Below are positions 16,463 through 24,491 of a stretch of 34,466 nt of DNA, in pieces. Made by a program: the position numbers and the translations under genes. The notes under the pieces were generated by a model. The model was not told where the DNA came from and ran no database searches. It saw only the letters and a list, made by a program, of their open reading frames with translations. The stretch is from positions 4,175,958 to 4,210,423 of the forward strand of contig NZ_CM001437.1 of NCBI RefSeq assembly GCF_000243275.1. Direction: 5' to 3'. Every line of letters begins with the position of its first letter. The first letter of the stretch is position 1. This DNA comes from Myroides odoratus DSM 2801 (lineage in GTDB: Bacteria > Bacteroidota > Bacteroidia > Flavobacteriales > Flavobacteriaceae).

Positions 16463-16495
16463 AAACTCTCATCTTTTTAAGACGAGGGTTTTTCT
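16463..16495 (+). terminator. Intrinsic terminator after the two-gene operon
   Basis: Stem AAACTCTCATCTT/AAGACGAGGGTTT (two G-U pairs in RNA) followed by TTTT, 32 nt after the stop of the 58-aa gene. Confidence 0.7.
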
Positions 16496-16515
16496 ATTAT
16501 CACCCAATAATTGAT

Positions 16516-16725
16516 TTGAAGAACAAAGAAGCTGGTGAGGAATTGGAATCTGCAAAAGTAAAGGAGGAAAATACTCAATTGAGTTTTGACCAGGATGAAA
16601 AGAAAGCTGAAGAGGAGGGTGGGAGGAAAGTGGATTGAAAGCAGTTTGGTTGGTGGGGGATAATCTCCCTTATTCTGCTATTATTTATGATTTTATTATT
16701 GCTTAAAAAGCCGAAATTAATCTAG
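16516..16725 (+). pseudogene. Small single-helix membrane protein broken by an in-frame TGA
   Basis: The frame reads LKNKEAGEELESAKVKEE..., a charged coiled-coil-like stretch to GGRKVD, then TGA (16636-16638), then continues in frame as KQFGWWGIISLI, a strong transmembrane helix and KKPKLI before TAG (16723-16725). No ATG opens it; only TTG at 16516. A cytoplasmic charged segment with a C-terminal membrane anchor split by a stop is best read as a decayed gene. Identity unknown. Confidence 0.5.
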
Positions 16726-16766
16726 TGTGTCAAAGTTAAAAAACAAAAACTATACAAAAACTACTC

Positions 16767-16808
16767 ATAAAAAAAACAACCACCTGATAATCAGATGGTT
16801 GTTTTTTA
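16767..16808 (-). terminator. Terminator of the tmRNA gene (works both ways)
   Basis: Hairpin AACAACCAcCTGAT/ATCAGaTGGTTGTT with A and T runs on the two sides, immediately beyond the 3' end of the tmRNA on the minus strand. Confidence 0.85.
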
Positions 16809-16814
16809 TTTCTG

Positions 16815-17208
16815 TGGAGTCGCCGAGAATCGAACTCGGGTCCAAACAAGCAATCAGAGAGCTTTCTACACGCTTAGTTTCAACTTGAATTTTCGATCAG
16901 CAGCTTGGTTTGAAACAACCACTACTGACTTAGCCTCTAAGATTTCGGAAGATGTCCGAGACACTAACCTTCCTAGGTTTATTTTACGGTTCCCCTCAAC
17001 AAAGCGCCACAAACCAAGGCTCTTAAGGAGAATCTAGCTCTTCCACCTGGTGGAAACTAAGGCAATCTTACTATAATTCAGATTATGCAGCTAAAGCGTA
17101 ATTATTTTCGCCGTTTAAAAAGTTCGTTGTCTGATATTTACGAGCAAAACAACAACGCTCGACGTGCTTACTGACTAATTCCACTCGCTGTCAAAACCGA
17201 TCGACCCC
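16815..17208 (-). ncRNA. ssrA: Transfer-messenger RNA (tmRNA)
   Basis: The 5' end GGGGTCG (17208 downward) and the 3' CGACTCC next to position 16816 form a perfect 7-bp tRNA-like acceptor stem (one G-U), with discriminator A at 16815; CCA is not encoded. The T-arm is intact (ACCCGAGTTCGATTCTCGG region), and 'TTTTGACAG' follows the 5' stem as in other tmRNAs. The tag reading frame ends ...GENNYALAA before TAA (stop at 17083-17085, tag end 17086-17112), the usual Bacteroidota form recognised by ClpXP-type proteases. It rescues stalled ribosomes with SmpB. Long frames over this region are not genes. The accessory region begins right beyond its 3' end, a frequent integration point for mobile elements. 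Confidence 0.96.
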
Positions 17209-17234
17209 TTATAGAATAAGTTTTTAAGAGATTG

Positions 17235-17265
17235 CAAAATTACAATTTTAAAATAAAGAATACAA
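17235..17265 (-). promoter_or_regulatory. tmRNA promoter
   Basis: On the minus strand TTG (17263-17265), 20 nt, then TAATTTTG (17235-17242): a good match to the Bacteroidota sigma-ABfr consensus TTG-N19-20-TAnnTTTG, 27 nt before the mature tmRNA 5' end. Confidence 0.7.
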
Positions 17266-17291
17266 CCTTTAAGGCTGAAAAAAGTTTAGAT

Positions 17292-17324
17292 TTTTGGAAT
17301 AACAGAGAAATACAGCTATATTTG
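17292..17324 (+). promoter_or_regulatory. Promoter of the saccharopine/alanine dehydrogenase-like gene
   Basis: TTTTTG (TTG at 17294-17296), 20 nt, then TATATTTG (17317-17324), matching TTG-N20-TAnnTTTG, 48 nt before the ATG. It is divergent from the tmRNA promoter. Confidence 0.7.
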
Positions 17325-17372
17325 CCAGAACCACCCTCAAAAAAACGAAACAACTAATTTATTATACATATT

Positions 17373-18578
17373 ATGAAAATTGGCATTATTAAGGAACGAA
17401 AAAGTCCTCCTGATAGACGTGTTGTGTTTACACCTGAAATTCTAGCAAAGGCGTTGCAAACGTTTGATACCCTAGAAGCAGTCGTAGAACCTTCGCCTAT
17501 CAGAATCTTTCCTGACCAAGCGTATGCTGACAAAAACATCCCCCTTAGTGATGATCTATCCGATTGCGATGTTTTAATAGGCGTAAAGGAGGTTCCCGTA
17601 GAGGATTTAATACCCAATAAAACCTACTTTTTCTTCTCCCATACCATTAAAGAACAAGAATACAATAGAGGTATTTTACAAACTTGTTTGGCAAAGAATA
17701 TTCGCTTAATCGATCACGAAACTTTAGTGGACGAAAACAACAAGCGATTAATAGGTTTTGGGCGTTATGCAGGAATCGTAGGGGCATACAACACCCTTCG
17801 TGCTTTTGGATTGAAATATGAGCTATTTACGCTGAAAAAAGCGGAGCAAATGCTACATACAGAAGATTTAATTGCACAACTAAAAAAGCAATATTTCCCA
17901 CCAATCAAGATTGCTGTTACAGGAAATGGAAAAGTAAGTCATGGAATCATGGAGATTTTAAATGGTATGAAAGCCAAAAAAGTTTCGATTGAACATTTCT
18001 TGACACAGAAATACGATATTCCGGTTTATACGCAATTAGAGGTAATGGATTACTACAAGCGCAAAGATGGAGGAGAGGCTACAAAAGCTGATTTCTACGT
18101 TAATCCAGAACAATACGAAAGTAATTTCGAGCGTTTTACAAAAGTGACGGATGTATTAATTACTGGGCATTTCTTTAAACATGGTTCGCCGAAAATCCTA
18201 ACTAGAGCAATGTTAAATGCAATTGATAACAAGATTCAAGTAGTAGGGGATGTGTCTTGTGATGTCGATCACGGACCTATTGACAGCACATTAAGAGCCT
18301 CTACAATTGCAGATCCACTGTATGGCTATCATCCAGGTAAAAATGAAGAAGTAGCATTTGATCATCCAGCAGCGATTACTGTTATGGCGATTGACAACCT
18401 TCCTTGCGAATTACCTAAAGATGCAAGTGAAGGTTTTGGAGATGTTTTCTTAAACGCAATCCTACCTGCTTTTTTCAACAATGATAAAGATCAAATCTTA
18501 GCGCGTGCAACTGTTACACAAGACGGTCGTCTGACAGAGCGCTTTACTTATCTACAAGACTACGTAGACGGTAAATAG
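17373..18578 (+). CDS. Alanine dehydrogenase/saccharopine dehydrogenase-like NAD-dependent oxidoreductase
   Basis: A 401-aa enzyme of the AlaDH/PNT superfamily. N-terminal domain: 'MKIGIIKERKSPPDRRVVFTP', K72 in 'GVKEVP' and H90 in 'FFSHTIKEQ', the two residues that correspond to the catalytic Lys/His pair of lysine-forming saccharopine dehydrogenase (LYS1). The nucleotide-binding turn is 'GNGKVSHGIMEIL' (184-196). Later segments 'GDVSCDVDHGPIDSTLRAST' and 'VMAIDNLPCELP' also fit the LYS1-like branch better than true alanine dehydrogenase. In Bacteroidota these genes are usually labelled alanine dehydrogenase or NAD(P)-dependent oxidoreductase; the exact substrate is uncertain. It has its own promoter and no operon partner. 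Confidence 0.85.
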   Translation: MKIGIIKERKSPPDRRVVFTPEILAKALQTFDTLEAVVEPSPIRIFPDQAYADKNIPLSDDLSDCDVLIGVKEVPVEDLIPNKTYFFFSHTIKEQEYNRGILQTCLAKNIRLIDHETLVDENNKRLIGFGRYAGIVGAYNTLRAFGLKYELFTLKKAEQMLHTEDLIAQLKKQYFPPIKIAVTGNGKVSHGIMEILNGMKAKKVSIEHFLTQKYDIPVYTQLEVMDYYKRKDGGEATKADFYVNPEQYESNFERFTKVTDVLITGHFFKHGSPKILTRAMLNAIDNKIQVVGDVSCDVDHGPIDSTLRASTIADPLYGYHPGKNEEVAFDHPAAITVMAIDNLPCELPKDASEGFGDVFLNAILPAFFNNDKDQILARATVTQDGRLTERFTYLQDYVDGK

Positions 18579-18893
18579 AAATATCGTTTTTGGCGTACTT
18601 GGGACTTTAAATTGTTAAGAGTATGCCAAAAACAAATATTATTTGAAAAATTCCTAAAAAAATAGTTTTACTCCGTATATTTGTTGCGAAATTTACAATC
18701 TCAAAAAAGGACAAACTAACAATTGTGTAGCGATTGGCAGAAGATGCTTTAAAATTGTTACAAATTGAGTCTTTTTATTTCTAAATAGGTAATAAAAAGG
18801 CCCCTCAATCCAAACAATACGGATAGTTGTCTTTCAAAGAGCGCGTATTTTTCCAAACAACAAGTCTATTATTTAATTGTTCAAGATAAAACT
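18579..18893. other. Intergenic region with long putative 5' leader
   Basis: A TATATTTG box at 18676-18683 fits the -7 element, which would give the thioesterase gene a leader of about 200 nt. I see no recognisable riboswitch fold, only short A/T-rich repeats, and no terminator for the upstream gene. Confidence 0.4.
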
Positions 18894-19322
18894 ATGGAAG
18901 GTGAATTAACAAGCAAGGAGCTGCGTATTCAAAAAAAGATTAAAGATTCAGAAACTCACGTTTTTAGAACTGTTTTCCCAGGACAAACCAATCACCATGG
19001 TACCATGTTTGGGGGTGCTGTTTTAGCCATTATGGATGAAATCGCCTTTATGACCGCTACTCGCTTTTGCCGTAAACCAATTGTTACTGTTTCAAGTGAT
19101 AAAATCGATTTCAATCAACCGATTCCTGTAGGAACTTTGGTTGAATTAATTGGAACAGTGGTACGCGTAGGACGTACAAGTTTAGATGTTAGGGTAGACG
19201 TATTCGTGGAAAGCATGTATAGAGAGGGCCGTGAAAAGGCAATCTCTGGTAATTTTACTTTAGTTGCGATTAACGAAAGCAAACGTCCAGTACCTGTAAT
19301 GGATGAAATTGAAACGTTTTAA
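18894..19322 (+). CDS. Acyl-CoA thioesterase, hotdog fold (YciA/BACH-like)
   Basis: A 142-aa hotdog-fold protein. 'VFPGQTNHHGTMFGGAVLAIMDEIAF' holds the family's His-Gly-x-x-x-Gly-Gly helix start with the catalytic acid in MDE, followed by 'VTVSSDKIDFNQPIPVGTLVEL' and 'VGRTSLDVRVDVFVE', as in YciA-type acyl-CoA hydrolases. It cleaves acyl-CoA to free acid and CoA. It ends with a strong terminator and is probably monocistronic. Two genes on is a hydroxyacyl-CoA dehydrogenase, so fatty-acid metabolism is a loose common theme. Confidence 0.9.
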   Translation: MEGELTSKELRIQKKIKDSETHVFRTVFPGQTNHHGTMFGGAVLAIMDEIAFMTATRFCRKPIVTVSSDKIDFNQPIPVGTLVELIGTVVRVGRTSLDVRVDVFVESMYREGREKAISGNFTLVAINESKRPVPVMDEIETF

Positions 19323-19339
19323 GTTTATTCAAATAAAAC

Positions 19340-19377
19340 AAAAAAAGCTACTGTTTGCAAACAGTAGCTTTTTTTTG
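19340..19377 (+). terminator. Intrinsic terminator after the thioesterase gene
   Basis: Perfect palindromic hairpin AAGCTACTGTTT/AAACAGTAGCTT flanked by A and T runs, 20-55 nt after the stop codon. Confidence 0.92.
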
Positions 19378-19537
19378 TTTTAACTCCCTTCGATTATGCC
19401 TAATCTTCATGGGTCAACAATCGAAAAAATAGCTTATCATTTAAAAAATTAAAATCACTAAGAATTGGCTTCCAAAATTAGTTAATTAAATCTACTATTC
19501 GTATTTTTAAAGGACAACCTATTTTATCAAAAAAATT

Positions 19538-20434
19538 ATGAATATAAAAAATGTAACCGTTGCTGGTAGCGGTGTTTTAGGATATCAAATTGCATTTCAA
19601 ACTGCTTTTCACGGATTTAATGTGACGGTTTATGATATCAATGAGGAAGCGATTAACAAGGCTAAGGCAAAGTTTGATCCGTTGAGTGAACGCTATAAAG
19701 AGGACTTAGGTGCAACTGATGCACAAATCGAAAAGACAAAGGCAAACTTATCGTATTCAAGCGATTTAAAAGCAGCTACAGCTTCGGCTGATTTGGTTAT
19801 TGAAGCCGTTCCTGAAAGCCTGAAAATTAAAGTGAGCTTCTACCATGAATTAGCTGAAGTAGCACCTGCACATACTATTTTTGCTACAAATTCTTCTACT
19901 TTATTACCTAGTCAATTTGCAGAAGCGACGAAAAGACCCAAACAATTCTTAGCGTTGCATTTTGCCAATGAAATATGGACGCATAATACTGCAGAGATTA
20001 TGGGACATCCGCAAACTGATCCTCAAATTTTTGATCAAGTAGTAGCCTTTGCAAAAGCAATTGGAATGATTACGTTGCCCTTACACAAAGAACAACCGGG
20101 TTATATTTTAAATTCCTTACTCGTTCCTTTTTTAGATGCAGCTACGAATCTACTAGTCAATGACGTATCTGATGCACATACGATTGATAAGACGTGGATG
20201 GCTGCAACAGGGGCACCAACAGGTCCTTTTGGTATCTTAGATATTGTGGGAATCACAACGGCTTATAACATCAATAAAATGGCTGCTGATGCAACACAAG
20301 ATCCACTAAAAATCAAAACGGTGGAATACCTTAAAAAAGAATTTATTGATAAGAATAAATTAGGTGTAGGAACTGGTGAAGGATTTTATACCTATCCGAA
20401 TCCAGCGTATTTAGATAAAGATTTCTTGAAATAA
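19538..20434 (+). CDS. 3-hydroxyacyl-CoA (3-hydroxybutyryl-CoA) dehydrogenase
   Basis: A 298-aa single-function enzyme. The Rossmann turn is 'VAGSGVLGYQIAFQTA' (8-23) with an acidic residue after the second strand (VYDINEEA), so NAD is expected. 'VIEAVPESLKIKVSFY' and 'FATNSSTLLPSQFA' are family signatures; 'ALHFANEIWTHNTAEIM' carries the catalytic His and Glu. The C-terminal domain (from about residue 185) has 'QPGYILNSLLVPFLDAA' and 'GPFGILDIVG', and ends 'GEGFYTYP'. It interconverts 3-hydroxyacyl-CoA and 3-oxoacyl-CoA in beta-oxidation or butyrate metabolism. The usual HFFNP is changed to HFANE here, a feature of a subgroup. Monocistronic, closed by a terminator. Confidence 0.9.
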   Translation: MNIKNVTVAGSGVLGYQIAFQTAFHGFNVTVYDINEEAINKAKAKFDPLSERYKEDLGATDAQIEKTKANLSYSSDLKAATASADLVIEAVPESLKIKVSFYHELAEVAPAHTIFATNSSTLLPSQFAEATKRPKQFLALHFANEIWTHNTAEIMGHPQTDPQIFDQVVAFAKAIGMITLPLHKEQPGYILNSLLVPFLDAATNLLVNDVSDAHTIDKTWMAATGAPTGPFGILDIVGITTAYNINKMAADATQDPLKIKTVEYLKKEFIDKNKLGVGTGEGFYTYPNPAYLDKDFLK

Positions 20435-20453
20435 ATCACCTAGTATCAAACAT

Positions 20454-20494
20454 AAAAAAGCCTCAAATACAAGGATGTATTTGAGGCTTTTTTT
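20454..20494 (+). terminator. Intrinsic terminator
   Basis: Hairpin GCCTCAAATAC/GTATTTGAGGC with flanking A6 and T7, between two convergent genes (plus dehydrogenase, minus prmC), so it can serve both. Confidence 0.93.
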
Positions 20495-20556
20495 ACTTAA
20501 AGTTTTACTTTAATTAATATTATGTAAAACACATAATATTAGTGAATTAAATATAT

Positions 20557-21396
20557 CTAAACAACGGATTTAGTCATGCGGTCATTCTGTAGTAAATCAC
20601 GGCGTAATTCCGTGTTTTTAAACCCTATAGATGTCAATAACTCAACCATTTCTTGACCTAAATATTGATTGATTTCATAAAATAATTGCCCACCAGTTTG
20701 TAAATTATCAAAGGCTAATGTTGCAATTTTACGGTAAAAGATAAGCGGATCTTGATCTGTTACAAATAGCGCTGTATGCGGTTCATAATCCATGACATTT
20801 TTCTTTATTTCGACCTTTTCCAATTGACGAATGTAGGGCGGATTTGAAACAATCACATCGAATGTGGTAGCCAATTGGGGTAAAGCTAAAATGTCTTGTT
20901 GTATAAAATTAACTTGTACACCTAAGTTTGTTGCATTTTGTTGTGCTACTTGCAAAGCTTCTGCAGCGATATCCAAAAGGGTCACTTGACTTTGTGGCAA
21001 TTCTTTAGCCAAGGTCAATCCAATGCAACCACTGCCAGTTCCAATATCCAAGATGCGTATGGGTTGATCAGCAGGAACACTCGCTAAAATCCATTCTACT
21101 AATTCTTCTGTTTCCGGACGAGGAATTAACGTATGTTCATTCACCTGAAAGGTATAACCGTAAAAATAAGCCTTGCCAAAAATATGCTGAATGGGCTTTT
21201 GATTGCGAAGTTCTTCCAATGTATGTGCCCATTTTTCAGGATTCGCAGTTACTAAATCCGGATGCATCACCAAATCAATGCGCGTTTTCTCTTCGAGTTC
21301 TTCCAAACAGAAGAGAAACAATTGCTGAGCTTCTAACTCGTCGTAAATCGGAGTGAGCTCAGTGATAAACTGGTCTTGAAGTAATTTTATCAACAT
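20557..21396 (-). CDS. prmC: Release factor glutamine N5-methyltransferase PrmC
   Basis: A 279-aa enzyme of usual length. SAM-binding motif I is 'ILDIGTGSGCIGL' (115-127), and the catalytic 'VSNPPYI' (183-189) places NPPY at 185-188, which binds the target glutamine of the GGQ loop in release factors RF1 and RF2. The N-terminal helical domain includes 'IQHIFGKAYFYGYTFQV' and 'LIPRPETEELVEWIL', both typical of PrmC/HemK. The methylation promotes peptide release in translation. It is divergent from ribD, with 69 nt between start codons, a common pairing in flavobacteria. Confidence 0.96.
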   Translation of the reverse strand: MLIKLLQDQFITELTPIYDELEAQQLFLFCLEELEEKTRIDLVMHPDLVTANPEKWAHTLEELRNQKPIQHIFGKAYFYGYTFQVNEHTLIPRPETEELVEWILASVPADQPIRILDIGTGSGCIGLTLAKELPQSQVTLLDIAAEALQVAQQNATNLGVQVNFIQQDILALPQLATTFDVIVSNPPYIRQLEKVEIKKNVMDYEPHTALFVTDQDPLIFYRKIATLAFDNLQTGGQLFYEINQYLGQEMVELLTSIGFKNTELRRDLLQNDRMTKSVV

Positions 21397-21465
21397 AGTT
21401 TAAAAGCTAAAACCTATGAGTTTAGCTAAAAAGAATTAAATTTGTTCAAAGATACAGTTTTATCA

Positions 21466-22512
21466 ATGTTGGAAAAAGACGAATACTATATTTCTCGATG
21501 TTTACAATTAGCCAAACAAGGAACTTTTGCAGCAATGCCTAATCCTTCGGTTGGCGCCGTTATTGTACATGACAATCAGATTATAGGAGAGGGGTTTACC
21601 GCTGCATATGGGGGTGCTCATGCAGAAGTTAATGCAATTGCCAGTGTAAAGAATCAAGCATTACTCAAGAAAAGTACATTGTACGTTAGTTTAGAGCCTT
21701 GTAGTCACTTTGGCAAAACGCCACCTTGTTCTGATTTGGTCATTGCCAAACAAATTCCCCGTGTAGTGGTTGGAACGATTGATCCTTTTGCAAAGGTTTG
21801 TGGAATGGGAATTCAAAAAATGAAAGACGCTGGAATTGAAGTCGTTGTTGGTGTACTAGAACAAGCATGTCAACAAAGCAACCAACGTTTCTTTACCTTT
21901 CATCAAAAGAAACGCCCGTATATTATTCTAAAATGGGCTGCAAGTCAAGATGGGTTTATTGCCCCTTTACACCGAGATGAACAAGCTCCTGTTTGGTTAT
22001 CCAATGCATATGCAAAACAGTTGGTCCATCAATGGAGGAGTGAAGAAATGGCTTTTCTAGTGGGTACAAACACCGTATTGGACGATAATCCGTCACTCAC
22101 CACGAGAACGTGGTATGGCAAGAATCCCACTCGCATTTATTTGGATCGACAAGGAAAGATCAGCCCTTCTTTTGCTATTAACCAGCAAGAAGAACCCGCT
22201 ATTTGTATTACAGCCAATCGAGCGCTGCAATCTACAGCACATACGCAATACTATTACGCCGATTTTGATCAAGACGTAGTACAGCAAATTTGTACCATCT
22301 TGTACGACCTACAAATCATGTCTGTCGTTATTGAAGGAGGAACGCAAACCATTGAACATTTTATCGCGGCCAATCTTTGGGATGAAGCACGTATTTTTAC
22401 AAGTGATGTACGATTAGGAGAAGGTATTTCCGCTCCTGAATTACCAACCGCTGGTACAAGCAAGCGCTATATCATCGCGAATAATGAATTACATATTTTA
22501 CACGCCAAATAA
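21466..22512 (+). CDS. ribD: Bifunctional diaminohydroxyphosphoribosylaminopyrimidine deaminase/reductase RibD
   Basis: The ATG at 21466 (348 aa) is preferred over the upstream TTG at 21442 because 'DEYYISRCLQLA' close to the start is where RibD proteins begin. N-terminal cytidine-deaminase-like domain: 'GAHAEVNAI' (zinc His52 and catalytic Glu54) and 'EPCSHFGKTPPCSD' (zinc Cys79 and Cys88). C-terminal reductase domain from ~residue 145: 'PYIILKWAASQDGFIA', 'GTNTVLDDNPSLTTR' and 'VVIEGGTQTIEHFI'. It catalyses the second and third steps of riboflavin synthesis. Its stop overlaps the start of the YigZ-like gene (TAATG), so the two are translationally coupled. Confidence 0.96.
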   Translation: MLEKDEYYISRCLQLAKQGTFAAMPNPSVGAVIVHDNQIIGEGFTAAYGGAHAEVNAIASVKNQALLKKSTLYVSLEPCSHFGKTPPCSDLVIAKQIPRVVVGTIDPFAKVCGMGIQKMKDAGIEVVVGVLEQACQQSNQRFFTFHQKKRPYIILKWAASQDGFIAPLHRDEQAPVWLSNAYAKQLVHQWRSEEMAFLVGTNTVLDDNPSLTTRTWYGKNPTRIYLDRQGKISPSFAINQQEEPAICITANRALQSTAHTQYYYADFDQDVVQQICTILYDLQIMSVVIEGGTQTIEHFIAANLWDEARIFTSDVRLGEGISAPELPTAGTSKRYIIANNELHILHAK

Positions 22513-23138
22513 TGACGGAAGAAAAAGATTTTTATAAAACCATCAGTCAACCTACAGAAGAAGTACTATACAAAGAAAAAAACAGTAAATTCTTTGGATA
22601 TGCCTTTCCAATCAAAAAGGAAGAGGAGGTAAAAGAAATACTCGATCAGATTAAGAAAGTGCATTACAATGCGCGCCATTGGTGCTATGCTTTTCAGCTG
22701 GGGACTGATCCCGTTTATTATCGTGCCAATGATGATGGAGAACCGAGTAATACGGCTGGAGCGCCTATTTATGGTCAGATACAATCCTTTGACTTAACGG
22801 ATATCTTAATTGTTGTTGTGCGTTATTTTGGAGGGGTAAAACTGGGCGTTGGCGGACTTATAACGGCTTATCGCGCAGCAGCACAGATGGCCCTGGAAGA
22901 AGCGGATATTATCGAATGTACGATTGATAAAAAATTTAAAGTTCGCTTTGATTATAAAGACATGAATAATGTAATGCGCGTCATCAAAGAACGCAACTTA
23001 CAATTAGTGCAACAGAAATTAGAAATGACCTGCGAAATTGAATTATCGATTCGCAAGAGTGAATATCAACAAGCCTTAGATGCTTTTGTGCCTTATTATG
23101 AAGTCAAAGTGATCGAACCTTCGGCAGAAGGTTATTAA
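22512..23138 (+). CDS. YigZ/IMPACT family protein
   Basis: A 208-aa protein with the UPF0029/IMPACT domain: 'EVLYKEKNSKFFGYAFPIKKEEEV', 'HYNARHWCYAFQLG', 'RANDDGEPSNTAGAPI' and 'VVVRYFGGVKLGVGGLITAYRAAAQMAL'. The C-terminal domain (~140-208) is the DUF1949-type ferredoxin-like half found in YigZ. The family is linked to translation regulation in eukaryotes (IMPACT), but the bacterial role is unknown. The start codon overlaps the ribD stop by one base (TAATG), placing it in the ribD operon, and ogt follows after 36 nt. Confidence 0.94.
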   Translation: MTEEKDFYKTISQPTEEVLYKEKNSKFFGYAFPIKKEEEVKEILDQIKKVHYNARHWCYAFQLGTDPVYYRANDDGEPSNTAGAPIYGQIQSFDLTDILIVVVRYFGGVKLGVGGLITAYRAAAQMALEEADIIECTIDKKFKVRFDYKDMNNVMRVIKERNLQLVQQKLEMTCEIELSIRKSEYQQALDAFVPYYEVKVIEPSAEGY

Positions 23139-23174
23139 TTTTGCTCATATTTCAAACCTAAACTTTACATTCAA

Positions 23175-23735
23175 ATGAAAAAAAACAATCCCTTGTCTAT
23201 CATTTATTTACAAAAAATAGAATCGCCAATTGGAACGCTTGTTGTTTGTGCGAGTGAGAAGGGAATTTGTTTGGTCGAATTTGCTGATATTCAAGATTTA
23301 GAACGAGAATACCAACAAATTTGTAAAGAGAAACAAGCGCAAATTGTAGAAGGTTCCTCTGATTTAATCGAACAACTTAGGGGAGAATTAGACGCTTATT
23401 TTAAAGGAGAATTAAAAGTCTTTACTGTTCCTTTAGATCTTATCGGTACGGAATTTCAAAAGAGCATCTGGCTGGGATTACAATCGATTCCTTATGGTGA
23501 AACCAAATCCTATAAACAGCAATCTGAACTTTTACAGATTCCAAAGAGTATTCGAGCTGTAGCCAATGCCAATGGCAAAAATCGAATTGCTCTTGTTATT
23601 CCTTGTCACCGCATTATCGGAACAGACGGAAGTCTAACGGGATACAGAGGGGGAGTTTGGCGCAAAAAATTTCTCTTGGAACTAGAAAACAAGGAGTATA
23701 ATCAAACGGAACAGTTGACTTTAGCATTAGAATAA
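23175..23735 (+). CDS. ogt: Methylated-DNA-[protein]-cysteine S-methyltransferase
   Basis: A 186-aa DNA repair protein. The active-site motif 'VIPCHRIIG' places the acceptor cysteine at 144, followed by 'LTGYRGGVWRKKFLLELE'. The DNA-binding helix region reads 'FQKSIWLGLQSIPYGETKSY' and 'SIRAVANANGKN', with the arginine finger in the former region and Asn in the latter. It removes methyl groups from O6-methylguanine in a suicide reaction. It lacks an AraC/Ada regulatory half, so it is the Ogt/AGT type. The next gene, peptidase E, begins only 2 nt after the stop, indicating an operon. Confidence 0.95.
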   Translation: MKKNNPLSIIYLQKIESPIGTLVVCASEKGICLVEFADIQDLEREYQQICKEKQAQIVEGSSDLIEQLRGELDAYFKGELKVFTVPLDLIGTEFQKSIWLGLQSIPYGETKSYKQQSELLQIPKSIRAVANANGKNRIALVIPCHRIIGTDGSLTGYRGGVWRKKFLLELENKEYNQTEQLTLALE

Positions 23736-23737
23736 GA

Positions 23738-24355
23738 ATGAAAAAAATGTTTTTAGCATCATCCTTCTGTGATGTAGCGGATCTATTAGAAGCGTTTGTA
23801 GGAGAGAAATTACGAACTAAAACCGTAACTTTTATCCCAACAGCAAGTTTAGTTGAAGAATATAAAGGCCATGTAGAAAATGACAAAAATGCTTTTTTGC
23901 GTCTAGGTATGACTGTAGATGTATTAGAGTTAAGTGTGGCAAGTCCGGAAGAAATCAACACAAAACTAACGACCAATGATTATATTTTTGTGTCTGGCGG
24001 AAATACTTTCTATTTACTCGAACAACTTCGCCAATCCGGGGCTGATGCTCTTATCCAAGCTGAAATAGCAAAAGGAAAGGTTTATATTGGTACATCTGCA
24101 GGAAGTATGATAATGTCACCTGATATTACTTATGTTGAAGCTATGGATGACAAGTCTAAAGCTCATGTATTACAGGATTATAAAGGTTTGCATCTAATTG
24201 ATCAATATCCTTTGGTTCATTACCAAGATTTTCCATTTGTGGAAGCTGGAGAGCAAATTTATCAAACCTATAAAGATAGACTTCCTTTAGTCTTACTAAA
24301 CAATAAACAAGTTTTACTCGTTAATAAGGATGAGATTCAAGTCAAAACGAGATAA
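23738..24355 (+). CDS. Peptidase E-like serine peptidase (family S51)
   Basis: A 205-aa protein of peptidase family S51. The nucleophile elbow is 'YIGTSAGSMIM' with Ser120, 'FVSGGNTFYLLEQLRQSG' (85-102) is the conserved Gly-Gly-Asn region, and 'IDQYPLVHYQDFPF' supplies the likely His. The family includes aspartyl dipeptidase PepE and cyanophycinase; the short Ser-containing form here fits a PepE-like cytoplasmic dipeptidase. There is no signal peptide. It is the last gene of the ribD-yigZ-ogt-pepE cluster, with a terminator about 15 nt after the stop. Confidence 0.9.
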   Translation: MKKMFLASSFCDVADLLEAFVGEKLRTKTVTFIPTASLVEEYKGHVENDKNAFLRLGMTVDVLELSVASPEEINTKLTTNDYIFVSGGNTFYLLEQLRQSGADALIQAEIAKGKVYIGTSAGSMIMSPDITYVEAMDDKSKAHVLQDYKGLHLIDQYPLVHYQDFPFVEAGEQIYQTYKDRLPLVLLNNKQVLLVNKDEIQVKTR

Positions 24356-24365
24356 ACATACACCA

Positions 24366-24401
24366 TAAAAAAGGGATTTCTACAAAACAGAAATCCCTTT
24401 C
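24366..24401. terminator. Bidirectional terminator between convergent genes
   Basis: Hairpin AAAGGGATTTCT/AGAAATCCCTTT (24370-24381 with 24389-24400). The T-run is best on the minus strand side (AAAAAA at 24367-24372). Confidence 0.85.
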
Positions 24402-24491
24402 AGTAAATAATACAATAAAAAACAATATTTATCTACTATACTAACGGATGATTTCTAGTTTTGGTATGTAGGGATAGGAAAAGATTTCAAT

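Noticed and set aside
16795..17037. An 80-codon plus-strand frame over the tmRNA
   Set aside because: It is the complement of the tmRNA 3' half; the tRNA-like structure and tag explain the sequence.
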